Source: Chitinophagaceae bacterium
Lineage (GTDB): Bacteria; Bacteroidota; Bacteroidia; Chitinophagales; Chitinophagaceae
DNA length: 64,000 bases
NCBI GenBank assembly: GCA_947446645.1
Contig: CANFHA010000022.1
Coordinates: forward strand, 25,193 to 89,192
Reading direction: 5' to 3'
The notes under the pieces are model-generated. The model did not search any database. It saw only the letters and a program-made list of their open reading frames with translations, and was not told the origin of the DNA. Within the stretch, counting starts at the first letter, position 1. The number at the start of each line of letters is the position of its first letter. This document shows, in pieces, positions 36,757-46,330 of the stretch. The translations under genes were made by a program, and so were the position numbers.

Positions 36757-36963
36757 TTACAACAGCTTTTTTAGGGTTGCATTGTCATTATAACAAGCCA
36801 CCTTCACCTGATTGTTATGCTCGTCTGTCCCATATATGGTTAGCTGTTGCAGCTCGCCGGATGCCGCTATCCTGAAAACCTCCCCGATTATCTGCCCCTT
36901 TTCCGCATCGGTAAACGTTACCTTTTCCTCACGTGAAAACTGGTAAAGCGATGTAACTTCCAT
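36757..36963 (-). CDS. Small conserved-looking hypothetical protein
   Basis: 68 residues from the ATG at 36961-36963 (MEVTSLYQFSREEKVTFTDA). Predicted alpha/beta, no signal peptide or membrane segment. No family recognised. It lies just past a hairpin (37014-37035) and runs toward the GNAT gene, possibly in one transcript with it. Confidence 0.5.
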   Translation of the reverse strand: MEVTSLYQFSREEKVTFTDAEKGQIIGEVFRIAASGELQQLTIYGTDEHNNQVKVACYNDNATLKKLL

Positions 36964-37013
36964 GTCTCTGTCTTTTTGATTTGAGGCCCCGCTATAACAG
37001 GACAATTAAAAAA

Positions 37014-37035
37014 GCCGGCCTGAGAACAGGCCAGC
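37014..37035 (-). terminator. Hairpin with U-run on the minus strand
   Basis: GGCCTG and CAGGCC (37017-37022, 37027-37032) flank AGAA. On the minus strand it is followed by GGCTTTTTTAAT, an intrinsic-terminator pattern. The nearest minus-strand gene upstream ends at 37407, about 370 bp away. Confidence 0.6.
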
Positions 37036-37406
37036 CCCTATAAATATATCACCATGAAAAACTTGCTGAGCAACCGGCCAGACAGTAAATAACCTTTAGC
37101 CAGCTTGAAAACAAAAAATATTTACCCATAATTTCTTGAACCTGCACCAAGTGCATTCTCCGTATTTTTTAGCCTACTTAGATTAACCATTAAAGACCTC
37201 GCCACATTGATAAGAATAACGCTGTAAAGAGAATATAAATTCGAGAAGAAAATACTACTAGAATAAGTAGGTAGCAACGCTCATGTCTCTCCACTTAGAA
37301 CAAATCCGCCATCCGGTCAAAGAAGGCTATGGAAGCAATGATGCATTGGATGCCGTGGTTTTTACAGAAGAAAAAAGCATTTCACTTCTCACTTACCCTT
37401 TATAAC
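37036..37406. other. Intergenic region without a recognised gene
   Basis: A+T-rich. The only start-like plus-strand frame is a 12-codon one at 37054. It may be the 3' untranslated region of the YD-repeat gene reaching the hairpin at 37014-37035, or may hold an unrecognised minus-strand small RNA. Confidence 0.4.
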
Positions 37407-38333
37407 CTAATAATAAACTATCTCCCGCTCCACCACCCCGGTGGTCCGCTCGTTGTCGGACTGTACTTTCTTTATCCAGTTGCCCTGTTTATCTAGCGTC
37501 AGCTTAAAGAGTGAGATGGCCTGCATACGGTCGTCCTTGTCATAGATGCTTACCTCGGTTTCATTGCCACGGTCGTCATACATGGTTACTATTCGTCGTT
37601 CTACCTGGTCATCTCCGTCGTAGCGCACCTCTTCTATTAACCGGTTTTTACCGTCGTACTTAAAGGTCGTTTTAAGTGTCACCCCATTTTCGGTGTTTAC
37701 CCGCTCTGCCAGATTGCCTTTTGCATCATACGCGTAGGTGGTGGTGCTCACAGCCACTCTTCCTGCTTCCAGCAGCTGCTCTTTTATAGGCCGCCCTTGT
37801 TCATCGCGCTGCCAGGTAATTACATTTTGCAGCACCGTGCGCACTTTATTATTTTTCTCAGATACAGGAAGGTAGTTAGTTTCTGTCGTCTCGTTGCCCT
37901 TGGCATCATAGCCACATACTGTTTTCAGAAACAGGTTGCCTGATCCGTTGTACACCGCTATAGTAGCCAGGTCGCTGTCTTCGTTGTAAGTATAGATATT
38001 GGTAAAGCCGGGGGTGCCATCAGCATTGTAGGTATCATCCTGTTCCAGCAGTCCGGTGGGGCTATAGAAGTGCGTAGCCCTGCTCTCCAGGCTTCCATCG
38101 GCATTGCGCACTTCTTCTTTCACCTTATTGCCGCGCTTGTCAAATGTATAGCTTGTAATGGTCTTAAGCTCATTAACCAGTTTGCCATTACCCTTTACTA
38201 CATCAAAGCTACGATCAGTAACTGCCCTTACCTTTCCCTGCAGTTTTAGCTCCGCAAGGTCACTCTGCTGGGCATCGCATGCAAGCGCAGCAGCAAGCAT
38301 GGATACTATAAACGTTGCCAATTTCCCTATCAT
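37407..38333 (-). CDS. Exported YD-repeat-like protein
   Basis: 308 residues with a signal peptide (1-21, ending ALACDAQ). The rest is built of about ten beta repeats of ~20 residues with the pattern YDxxGNxxExxxYxxDGxL (examples: TYAYDAKGNLAERVN, TMYDDRGNETEVSIYDKDD), as in RHS/YD-repeat and MORN-like shells. No toxin or core domain is attached, so it is not a typical Rhs toxin. It ends ERTTGVVEREIVYY. A smaller paralogue lies directly upstream on the same strand. Confidence 0.75.
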   Translation of the reverse strand: MIGKLATFIVSMLAAALACDAQQSDLAELKLQGKVRAVTDRSFDVVKGNGKLVNELKTITSYTFDKRGNKVKEEVRNADGSLESRATHFYSPTGLLEQDDTYNADGTPGFTNIYTYNEDSDLATIAVYNGSGNLFLKTVCGYDAKGNETTETNYLPVSEKNNKVRTVLQNVITWQRDEQGRPIKEQLLEAGRVAVSTTTYAYDAKGNLAERVNTENGVTLKTTFKYDGKNRLIEEVRYDGDDQVERRIVTMYDDRGNETEVSIYDKDDRMQAISLFKLTLDKQGNWIKKVQSDNERTTGVVEREIVYY

Positions 38334-38385
38334 ACCTAAATGAACTCAAATAAAATGTACACCTATTGTTGCAGCCAGCCGTCCC

Positions 38386-38440
38386 ACTTATCAACTTATC
38401 AACTTATCACTTACCAACTTATCACTTACCACTACTCCTC
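38386..38440. repeat. Degenerate 7-8-bp tandem repeat
   Basis: CTTATCAA, CTTATCAA, CTTATCA, CTTACCAA, CTTATCA, CTTACCA, CTACTCC in a row, overlapping the 3' end of the minus-strand YD-repeat gene. Confidence 0.7.
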
Positions 38441-39100
38441 GTACTCTATCTCTCTTATGGTTACAGATGTGGGCACATCATTCTTATACATAGTACGTCT
38501 GCGCCAGTTGCCGCTCTTGTCTACATTGCCGTAATCGTAAGTGGTGGTGAACTTTAGCCCATGGTGCGAATCATACTCACGTTCTTCAATATCGCGATTA
38601 TGCTTGTCGTACTTATAGTTGGTCTTCAGAAACAGTATACCATACTCATTCATGCAGTCTTTCACGGTGCGGTTGCCTTTCATATCGTACCGCGATTTCG
38701 CGATCATGAACAAGGTATTTTGCGGGTCGTAGTTATTCTCTTCTATCACATGGCCCTTCATATCGTACTTGTAGGTGGTTCTTACATTAAGCACACCGTC
38801 GGCCTTATACCGCTTTATGTCCACCAGCTTACCTGTTGTGTCATTATATTTGAAGATGGATTTAGACAACAGTACATCGTTGGGGGAATAGGTAAAGTAA
38901 TCAATTTGGTTACCGCTGTCATTGTAGTTGCTTACCGCCTTCCACATCAGGCTGTCCTCTGTGCCGTTATATTCCTTTTCGGTCAGCTTTTTGATGTCGC
39001 CCTTCAGCCCCTGTCTTTCCAGGTCATAGCTTAGCTGCGGCTGTGCATGCACGTACAGGTAAGGTATAATGAGTAGCAGTGTAAAGAATAGTCTTTTCAT
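38432..39100 (-). CDS. Exported YD-repeat-like protein, second copy
   Basis: 222 residues from the ATG at 39098-39100 (MKRLFFTLLLIIPYLYVHAQ, a signal peptide). It shares with the downstream gene the beta-repeat pattern (YKYDMKGHVIEENNYDPQNT, SRYDMKGNRTVKDCMNEYG, YKYDKHNRDIEEREYD) and the end TIREIEYEE. The two are tandem paralogues separated by ~100 bp. Function unknown; probably periplasmic or surface. Confidence 0.75.
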   Translation of the reverse strand: MKRLFFTLLLIIPYLYVHAQPQLSYDLERQGLKGDIKKLTEKEYNGTEDSLMWKAVSNYNDSGNQIDYFTYSPNDVLLSKSIFKYNDTTGKLVDIKRYKADGVLNVRTTYKYDMKGHVIEENNYDPQNTLFMIAKSRYDMKGNRTVKDCMNEYGILFLKTNYKYDKHNRDIEEREYDSHHGLKFTTTYDYGNVDKSGNWRRRTMYKNDVPTSVTIREIEYEE

Positions 39101-39162
39101 TTTTTCAAAAGTATGAATTATGACACTTCTTTCAGCCACCATTTCCGGTTAGCCTTTATTGA

Positions 39163-40275
39163 CTATTGCATCCGGTTCTGCTTCCTTAGCTCATTATTCA
39201 GCAGCCCCAACCATATCTGCATACCCTTGTTATTCCAGTGTGTATCCCCCATCCTGTATAAGGTGGCGGGATTCGGAGTAGTGGAATAGATCGAATAAAT
39301 GTCGATCACCGGCATTTTCAGGGCACCACTCTTGTAAAGGCGTGGAATGAAACCATTATACCCTGCAGGTTGCAGTATGGTCGCCGCATTAGGAATTACG
39401 GAAAAATAAACCTCTGCGAAGCCTTCATTTCTGTAGTGGTCGTACACCTCGTTTAGAACGGAAACCAGGTTATTAATATCGGCATCAGTGAGCGGCATGT
39501 ATATACTATATGGGCTGCCCTGTGCTATAGTAGGCTTGTAGAAGATGTAATTCCCATTGTCCGATATAGCCACATCGCCAGACGCATGGTGAAAGAGACT
39601 ATAGTTCATATCAGACTTGGCTTGCCGCACCTTATTTATACACTTGTAGTCAAACAGCACATACTCAAGATTGGTATTGATGATCTGTGAAAAGTTGGTT
39701 TTCGATACAAGGTTAAGGGTTGATCGCTTTTTGACCGGAACAGGAGCTGTGGCAGCAACGGTCGCGGGAGCGGTAGTCGTGGCAATTGTTTGCGGTACAT
39801 TTCGCGGCTCATTGCTTTTAAGAATATCGTAAATACCCGTACCGCTGTAAGTTTCAAGAGCCAGCCGCTCCGTTATTTCTACCACCAGTACGTTCCTCCT
39901 GGCAGTATCAAGCGTATACTTCAGCCCTTTGAGCTTGTTGCCATAGTGATACGCATATACACCGGCAAATATCGAGTCCGGCATATCTTCCGTATAGCTG
40001 TCTCCATACAGGTATAGATCTATATTCTTTTTACCGGTATCGGGTGCCTTATCAAAGCGGTAATCTTTTAGTTCCCAGAACTTCCGGATATCATCCAGGA
40101 AAGACAGTTTAACAAGGTCACCACCACCCATGTTATTGTGCTTGCACCACATGGATGTGCTATCCATATGCTTGTTATTCCAGTCAAATATTTTGTGCAT
40201 TAGTGGCCGGGCCGAGGATATACCCAAAGCCCCCAGACCTGCCAATACACACAAATATGCTATCACCTTCTTCAC
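39163..40275 (-). CDS. SGNH/AlgJ-AlgX-like glycan O-acetylation protein
   Basis: About 370 residues. The best start is GTG at 40273-40275 (VKKVIAYLCVLAGLGALGIS), 5 bp past the MBOAT stop; a TTG at 40338 would overlap that gene. An N-terminal membrane anchor precedes an SGNH-like fold: IDLYLYGDSYTEDMPDSI (GDS block) and RMGDTHWNNKGMQIWLGLL (DxHW block, typical of AlgJ/AlgX and DHHW proteins). It should finish acetyl transfer to a polysaccharide in the periplasm, using acetyl groups brought across by the adjacent MBOAT protein. Ala/Pro/Thr-rich linker at ~190-205. Confidence 0.8.
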   Translation of the reverse strand: MKKVIAYLCVLAGLGALGISSARPLMHKIFDWNNKHMDSTSMWCKHNNMGGGDLVKLSFLDDIRKFWELKDYRFDKAPDTGKKNIDLYLYGDSYTEDMPDSIFAGVYAYHYGNKLKGLKYTLDTARRNVLVVEITERLALETYSGTGIYDILKSNEPRNVPQTIATTTAPATVAATAPVPVKKRSTLNLVSKTNFSQIINTNLEYVLFDYKCINKVRQAKSDMNYSLFHHASGDVAISDNGNYIFYKPTIAQGSPYSIYMPLTDADINNLVSVLNEVYDHYRNEGFAEVYFSVIPNAATILQPAGYNGFIPRLYKSGALKMPVIDIYSIYSTTPNPATLYRMGDTHWNNKGMQIWLGLLNNELRKQNRMQ

Positions 40276-40279
40276 GCCG

Positions 40280-41668
40280 TCAGAATTGGAAATATATAAA
40301 TTGATTTTCGCCAAAAACACCAAAGAAGTAGCACACAACTACCATTAAAGCCAGGTAAACAGAGAAGGTAATATCACTCTTTATAAAATAGCTCTTAAAC
40401 CTGTTCTCCCTGAAAAGCATAATAGCAATCACCAGCACAGAAAACAGCATTTCCACTATGTTCAGCCCAAATTTTGTATCAGCCATCCTGAAGCTGAATA
40501 TCTCCGAGATATAAGTAGCCGCAGTCTTAATGTTTGGTGCCCTGAAGAATATCCAGAATATGGTCACCATTACAAAGTTGAGGCAAATGAACAGCGCGTC
40601 AGCAAATACATTTTTCTTTGGGTCAGTCCTGCTCTTGCCCGGCAGCAGTGTTACCAGCGCCCCATGTAGCGATCCCCAGGCCACAAATGTCCAGTTGGCA
40701 CCATGCCAAAGCCCGCTAAGCAGAAACACCAGGAACACATTCAACCTGCGGCGCACCTCACCCTTCCGGTTGCCGCCAAGTGGTATATATACATAGTCGC
40801 GAAACCACGACGAGAGTGATATATGCCAGCGGGTCCAGAACTCTGTAATACTTTTGCTCTTATAGGGCTCATTAAAGTTCTCCATCAGTGTTATACCCAT
40901 CAGTTTCGAGGCGCCCAGGGCAATATCTGAATACCCGGAGAAATCACAATATATCTGGAAAGAGTACAGCATGGCAGCCGCCAGCAGCGACCAGGAAGAA
41001 AGAGTGCTATGGTTTGCGAAAGCATAATCCACAGCCACCGCTACCCTGTCGGCTATCACCACCTTCTTAAAAAAGCCCCACGCCATTCGGGAAAGGCCCT
41101 CCTTCACATTATCCCACCTGTACTCGCGAAACACATGAAACTGGTGTATCATGTTTTGCGGGCGCTCTATAGGGCCGGCCACAAGCTGGGGGTAGTACAT
41201 CACATAGAGCGCATAGATCACAAAATTTTTCTCCGGCTTCTGGTTGCCCCTGTATACCTCTATAGTGTAGCTCATAGCCTGGAAGGTGTGGAAAGACAAC
41301 CCTATGGGCAAGATAATATTCAGGTAAGGCACCTGGTAACGGGGCACAATGTGCGCGAGCAGCGGCTCTATATTGCCCAGCAGAAAGTTGAAATACTTAT
41401 AGAAGACAAGTATGCCTACATTGACAATGATACTAAGCGTAAGCCATGCCCTTTTTCGCTTCACAGAAGATGCGATAAGTATACCGGCAATATAATCAAT
41501 GACAATAGTGAACCCTAGTATAAGTATATATACCGGCACAAAGGTCATGTAGAAATAACAGCTGCTGAGTAGTAATAGCCAGATACGCCCTGTCTGGTTC
41601 TTTATCTGGTAGTATAGTATAGATACCACCATGAAAAACACCAGGAACTGTAACGAATTAAATACCAT
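40280..41668 (-). CDS. MBOAT-family O-acyltransferase (AlgI-like), copy 1
   Basis: 462 residues with ~11 transmembrane segments. MBOAT marks: LPIGLSFHTFQAMSYTIEVYRG, LVAGPIERPQNMIHQF, YCDFSGYSDIALG, SITEFWTRWHISLSSWFRDY and the catalytic His in LLSGLWHGANWTFVAWG. It ends GENQFIYFQF. By homology with AlgI it moves an acyl group across the inner membrane for exopolysaccharide O-acetylation. First in an operon with the SGNH protein. Confidence 0.92.
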   Translation of the reverse strand: MVFNSLQFLVFFMVVSILYYQIKNQTGRIWLLLLSSCYFYMTFVPVYILILGFTIVIDYIAGILIASSVKRKRAWLTLSIIVNVGILVFYKYFNFLLGNIEPLLAHIVPRYQVPYLNIILPIGLSFHTFQAMSYTIEVYRGNQKPEKNFVIYALYVMYYPQLVAGPIERPQNMIHQFHVFREYRWDNVKEGLSRMAWGFFKKVVIADRVAVAVDYAFANHSTLSSWSLLAAAMLYSFQIYCDFSGYSDIALGASKLMGITLMENFNEPYKSKSITEFWTRWHISLSSWFRDYVYIPLGGNRKGEVRRRLNVFLVFLLSGLWHGANWTFVAWGSLHGALVTLLPGKSRTDPKKNVFADALFICLNFVMVTIFWIFFRAPNIKTAATYISEIFSFRMADTKFGLNIVEMLFSVLVIAIMLFRENRFKSYFIKSDITFSVYLALMVVVCYFFGVFGENQFIYFQF

Positions 41669-41747
41669 TGCGCCAAAAGTAAAAAGTAAACGGTAAAAAA
41701 CGCACAGGTGTCACCAGATTAGCAAATGATGATAACCGGGATAAAGC

Positions 41748-42407
41748 TTAAAAGTTCATCACCAGCCCCAGTCCCACCCCGGTTTGGGTGGCTACCGGCT
41801 TCATGCGCATGGAAATATCCCTTGAAATATCAAAATTTTTCAAATGGGCCGCCGTAACGGCATCCATTATCTGCAGGGCATAACCAATAGTGCTGAGCAG
41901 CACGGTAAGGTCCAGGTACTTGTTATAGTCATTCTGCAGCTGTTGCAGCTGGCCGGTACTATACAGCCGCACATACTTATCCGTCGGGTATGGATTATTG
42001 ATACGCCCTATATATGCCTTTCGGTAAGCCTGGTAGTTATTGAAGTTGTCTACAAAAAAATAACCTGCTACGCCCAGTCCGGCATACACTATAGGTATCT
42101 TCCAGCATTGCCTGTTGTACAGCTGGCCCAGGCCGGGTACAATGGAACTATACAGCCCTGCCTTTTTGGGGTTAGGCTGAAACGGGCCTTTCCTTTTCGT
42201 TACCGGCGTGCTGTCTGCATTATACTGGCCCTTAGGCGTTACCAGCACCACACCCGGTCCTGCTTTCTTTTCGTGCAGCGTATCATCAATAATATTATTG
42301 AGCGCTGTATCAGGTACTGCCTGGGCCGCACATTTATTAACCGATGCAAATATGCTGCAACACACAAATAATAAAAAAACAATGGGATGTCTGAGGCTGG
42401 CAGTCAT
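41748..42407 (-). CDS. DUF5683-family protein
   Basis: 219 residues with a signal-like N-terminus (1-29, ending NKCAAQ). The DUF5683 core is KKAGLYSSIVPGLGQLYNRQ, then CWKIPIVYAGLGVAGYFFVD (a membrane segment) and YRKAYIGRINNPYPTDKY. A Bacteroidota family of unknown role, usually envelope-associated. It lies between the two MBOAT genes. Confidence 0.85.
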   Translation of the reverse strand: MTASLRHPIVFLLFVCCSIFASVNKCAAQAVPDTALNNIIDDTLHEKKAGPGVVLVTPKGQYNADSTPVTKRKGPFQPNPKKAGLYSSIVPGLGQLYNRQCWKIPIVYAGLGVAGYFFVDNFNNYQAYRKAYIGRINNPYPTDKYVRLYSTGQLQQLQNDYNKYLDLTVLLSTIGYALQIMDAVTAAHLKNFDISRDISMRMKPVATQTGVGLGLVMNF

Positions 42408-42532
42408 GTGGCCAAAGTTAGTACTAAAATTTTAGCTATGAATGCTTGGGCTAAAGGCACTCACAATTTTAACGAAATAAAATTCTTTATCTTCACCCCT
42501 GCAAAAAGGGGCAATATATCTAAAACAAAATC

Positions 42533-43966
42533 ATGCTATTTAATTCAATAGAATTTGCAATATTTCTCCCTATTGTATTTACCCTCTACTGGCTCTTCCA
42601 GAAAAAATACAAGGTCCAGAACTTCCTGCTGCTATTCTCAAGCTATGTTTTTTATGGCTGGTGGGATGTCCGGTTTTTGTGCCTCCTTGTATTCTCTACC
42701 TTCCTCGATTACTATACAGGCCTTAAGATAGACAAAGCCGAAAAGCAGCACTTCAGGAAGATGTGGCTGCTGATCAGTGTTTGTATCAACCTCGGCTTTT
42801 TAGGCTTCTTCAAGTACTACAATTTCTTTGCAGAGTCGTTTGCCACCCTGCTAACGCAAATGGGCTTTCATCCCGACATATGGACGATAAAGGTCATTCT
42901 GCCGGTAGGCATATCTTTCTACACGTTCCATGGCCTTTCTTATGTCTTCGATATCTATAACAGGAAGATAAAGCCTACAGAAAATTTTATTGACTATTCG
43001 GTTTTCGTAAGCTTCTTCCCGCTGCTGGTAGCAGGGCCTATAGAGCGGGCTACCCATCTGCTGCCGCAGGTAGAAAAACCTCGTACATTCGACTATGGAA
43101 AGGCGGCAGACGGCATGCGCCAGATCCTTTGGGGGCTCTTCAAAAAAATGGTGATTGCCGATAACTGTGCAGAGTATGTAAATAAGATATTCAATCATTC
43201 CGGCAGTTACTCAGGCAGCACTTTAGTTATAGGTGCTATCTTGTTTACCTTCCAGATCTACGGAGACTTTTCAGGCTATTCAGATATTGCCTTAGGTACC
43301 GCCCGGCTGCTCGGCTTTGAGCTGCTGAGGAACTTCGCTTTCCCCTATTTCTCCCGCGACATTGCCGAATTCTGGCGCCGGTGGCACATATCGCTCTCCT
43401 CCTGGTTTAGAGATTACCTCTATTATCCCCTCGGTGGCAGCAGGGTATCTAAAGCCAAAGTGGTGCGAAACACATTCATCATATTCCTGGTGAGTGGCTT
43501 CTGGCATGGCGCCAACTGGACATTTGTGGCATGGGGCGGGCTGAACGCTATTTACTTCCTGCCACTACTATTGACCGACAAAAACAGGAACCATATAGAC
43601 ATTGTAGCGAAAGGAAAGATATTCCCTTCTGTACAGGAAGCTTTGCGAATACTGGTAACATTCTCTCTTACAGTCCTCGCCTGGATATTTTTCAGGTCGG
43701 CCAATATCAGCCAGGCGTTCTCTTACATCGGCACTATCTTTTCAAAGTCCCTGTTTACCCACCCGCAATTCATACCGCTCAGCTTGTTCGGCCTTATAGG
43801 CGTACTGGTTGTTGCTGAGTGGATGCAGCGCGAAAAAAAACACGCCCTGGAAATAGAAGGGATAAAGTACCTGCCGGTAAGATGGGCTATTTATTCAATA
43901 GTGATATTATCCATCCTGAGCTTCGGACTGTTCAAGGAGAACTCGTTTATTTATTTTCAGTTTTAA
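42533..43966 (+). CDS. MBOAT-family O-acyltransferase (AlgI-like), copy 2
   Basis: 477 residues with ~11 transmembrane segments. Same marks as the copy at 40280: LPVGISFYTFHGLSYVFDIYN, LVAGPIERATHLLPQV, YGDFSGYSDIALG, DIAEFWRRWHISLSSWFRDY and catalytic His in VSGFWHGANWTFVAWG; it ends KENSFIYFQF. It points away from copy 1 across DUF5683 and has no SGNH partner beside it, so it may share the one at 39163 or act on another glycan. Confidence 0.92.
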   Translation: MLFNSIEFAIFLPIVFTLYWLFQKKYKVQNFLLLFSSYVFYGWWDVRFLCLLVFSTFLDYYTGLKIDKAEKQHFRKMWLLISVCINLGFLGFFKYYNFFAESFATLLTQMGFHPDIWTIKVILPVGISFYTFHGLSYVFDIYNRKIKPTENFIDYSVFVSFFPLLVAGPIERATHLLPQVEKPRTFDYGKAADGMRQILWGLFKKMVIADNCAEYVNKIFNHSGSYSGSTLVIGAILFTFQIYGDFSGYSDIALGTARLLGFELLRNFAFPYFSRDIAEFWRRWHISLSSWFRDYLYYPLGGSRVSKAKVVRNTFIIFLVSGFWHGANWTFVAWGGLNAIYFLPLLLTDKNRNHIDIVAKGKIFPSVQEALRILVTFSLTVLAWIFFRSANISQAFSYIGTIFSKSLFTHPQFIPLSLFGLIGVLVVAEWMQREKKHALEIEGIKYLPVRWAIYSIVILSILSFGLFKENSFIYFQF

Positions 43967-44119
43967 GAACCCGCGACCGGGGAACTTTCTCTGTTAGATG
44001 TCCCGCACCTGTAGGCTGTGGAATACCTACGCAGGACGAACTTAAACCAGATATACACCTAAAGTAGTCATAAAATGATGAGTCGATCAACATCTTGGCA
44101 GTCTTTAAACACTACACGG

Positions 44120-44160
44120 GGAACAGCGCCTTTGCGCCTCTGCGAGCGATTGTTCGCGAC
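44120..44160. repeat. Interspersed repeat, copy 1
   Basis: GGAACAGCGCCTTTGCGCCT followed by CTGCGAGCGATTGTTCGCGAC. A close relative is at 50571-50610. Intergenic, non-coding. Confidence 0.6.
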
Positions 44161-44183
44161 TTATTTAGATGTCAACTACGCAC

Positions 44184-46223
44184 TTACTGCGCTAACCAGT
44201 ATTTACGCAGCAGCCACTCGCCTACCGCTATAAGCAGAATAATGAAGAAGTACCATTTACGGTCAATAAGAGGCACCGTTTCGGTATTGGTTTGAATAAT
44301 GGGTTTTACCCGGTCGTTATGACTGATACTGTCGTAGAGAGAGGCAACATTTTTAGCTGTTACGAAGCCACCATTGTATTTCTTAGCCAGCCCGTAAAGC
44401 AAAGGATAATCCGCCCCGGATGCCATCAGTTCCAGCGGTATGCTTTCCACTACAAATGTGCCGGTGGAAGAATACTGCTTGTCGTTATAAGTAGTATGTG
44501 CCGTATAAGTATAGCTGCCACCAGCCCAGATACCAATGTTAAGATTATACGCGGTACCTGAGCGCTCAAAAGTAAAATTCTGTTTACGCCCGGCACTGTC
44601 GGCTATCGTCAGCTGCACATCTGGCGTATTCACCTGCTCATTGTTTGCATTGAGCAAATGAGCGCTGAGGGTGATAGACTCCTGGTCGCTCCACACATAC
44701 TTCTGCAGCGATGCGCTGAACGGCTTGTCGTTAGTATTGGCAGACAAAAAAGCTACCGTTTGCCTGATGCATTCGTCAATCACTGCATGGTCTCCAAAGT
44801 TCTTGTATTCATACATGCGCCAGCGCCATATACCCTCACCCGCCAGTATGGCTATTGGGGCTACACCCTGCTGCAGCGTCCATAATGCGGACTGAGTCTG
44901 CCCGCCAACTTTCTGCGAAAACAATATGCTGGCGCCCGGTGCAGAAGAAAGGTTAGAGATACCCAGGCTTAAAGGCGGCATCTTATCCGTAACGGATTGT
45001 ATGTTTTGAGGTAATGTAAAAGTGGTAAAAGCCGGGTTATAAACACCTACAACATCGTGCGGCATAGCAGCTGTAACACTGGAGTGTGTCAGCTGCTCCA
45101 TGCTGTTAAATGCCCTGAGATCAGCCTGGCTGCCAAGAATAAACCAAACCGGCTTTTTAGATGCGAGAATTTGCGTGGCTATTTTTGCGCGTGGCGAGGG
45201 CAGGCCATGGAGTATGATAACGTTGTAGCCGCTAAGTGAAGATGGAAAATTGTCAGCGCTGCATACGGTTAATTTATAGCTTTCCAGCCCGCTGAGCGCA
45301 TCCTTTATCGCATTCACATCAGGGTGCGGTGCGGCTGAGGCTATGAGGATATTCTTCTTTTCCTCCACTACTTCTACAAAAATATCTCGCCGGTTATTGG
45401 TTACATTCTGTTCTCCTTCAATCTCTGGCACCGAAATGGTGTAGTGATGAAGCCCCGCTTTAGCGGCCTTTATAGTAAAAGAAACCGCGCGGTCATATTT
45501 GTCGTTACTAACAGCAACAGGTACGGTTGCAAGTACATTGTCCCCTTCTTTTATTACTGCACTATTGCTATAGCCCTTACTCAGCACAGCCACTATATCG
45601 GCCCGTACCTCGAAACTGCTGTTGATGGTGACCAGTTTGTTAGCATATACCCGGGTTATGCGCACATCCTTCTGCTCCACGCTATCGCCTATTGCCACTG
45701 CATATAACGAGCTGTGCAGCGACAATTGCTGGTACAGCGGGTTCATTCCCTCATTAAAGCGGCCATCTGTAGCAAGAATCAACGCACCCAGGTTCTGCAA
45801 CCCGAAATATTCCTGCGCTCTTGACAAAGCTGCCGATATATCCGTAGCAGCCTGGTGGTAGCGGAATATGCTGTCGTTCTGAATAATACTGCCGAAACCC
45901 CATTGTATCACCTTGTATTTATCAGAGAGGCGGGTGGTAAGATCGTTTACACTTTTTCTATAGGTAAGGGAATCGCCGGCAAGGGCTGGACCTATGGAGC
46001 GCGAATTGTCCTGCAGCAACAGTACAACGGGTTTCTCCACTACATTCTTTGTGATAACAATGGTGGGTACAAGTACAAGCAGTAACGTAAAGAAGACCAG
46101 CAGGCTCCGGAGCAATGACGTAAGCCATGGGTACGGTACGGCACGTCGCTTATCTGCACGAAACACCCAGTAACCCGCACCAACAGATATAACGATAGCT
46201 ATGAGCCAATATACCAACTGCAT
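44184..46223 (-). CDS. VWA-like/BatA-type membrane protein
   Basis: 679 residues from the ATG at 46221-46223 (MQLVYWLIAIVISVGAGYWV). Two N-terminal transmembrane segments; a vWA-like region (~70-200: VVLLLQDNSRSIGPAL, GALILATDGRFNEGMNPLYQ); beta-sandwich domains; a flavodoxin-like/amidotransferase-like segment (~290-370); and a C-terminal membrane helix (WYFFIILLIAVGEWLLRKYW). The DxSxS metal site of vWA is seen as DNSRS. Similar large proteins accompany MoxR/Bat genes in Bacteroidota, but none is adjacent here. Role unknown. Confidence 0.75.
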   Translation of the reverse strand: MQLVYWLIAIVISVGAGYWVFRADKRRAVPYPWLTSLLRSLLVFFTLLLVLVPTIVITKNVVEKPVVLLLQDNSRSIGPALAGDSLTYRKSVNDLTTRLSDKYKVIQWGFGSIIQNDSIFRYHQAATDISAALSRAQEYFGLQNLGALILATDGRFNEGMNPLYQQLSLHSSLYAVAIGDSVEQKDVRITRVYANKLVTINSSFEVRADIVAVLSKGYSNSAVIKEGDNVLATVPVAVSNDKYDRAVSFTIKAAKAGLHHYTISVPEIEGEQNVTNNRRDIFVEVVEEKKNILIASAAPHPDVNAIKDALSGLESYKLTVCSADNFPSSLSGYNVIILHGLPSPRAKIATQILASKKPVWFILGSQADLRAFNSMEQLTHSSVTAAMPHDVVGVYNPAFTTFTLPQNIQSVTDKMPPLSLGISNLSSAPGASILFSQKVGGQTQSALWTLQQGVAPIAILAGEGIWRWRMYEYKNFGDHAVIDECIRQTVAFLSANTNDKPFSASLQKYVWSDQESITLSAHLLNANNEQVNTPDVQLTIADSAGRKQNFTFERSGTAYNLNIGIWAGGSYTYTAHTTYNDKQYSSTGTFVVESIPLELMASGADYPLLYGLAKKYNGGFVTAKNVASLYDSISHNDRVKPIIQTNTETVPLIDRKWYFFIILLIAVGEWLLRKYWLAQ

Positions 46224-46330
46224 GAGGCGGCAAGCTAAAGAAAAATTCAAAAAATAAGTTACAATTAAATTATAAAATGTGAACTTTGGTAACATACGTA
46301 CAGAAGGAACGTATATATTATATCTACATG

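Noticed and set aside
37054..37092. 12-codon ORF (MKNLLSNRPDSK) after a hairpin, as a leader peptide
   Set aside because: Too short, no downstream regulated gene on the plus strand and no bacteriocin-like features.
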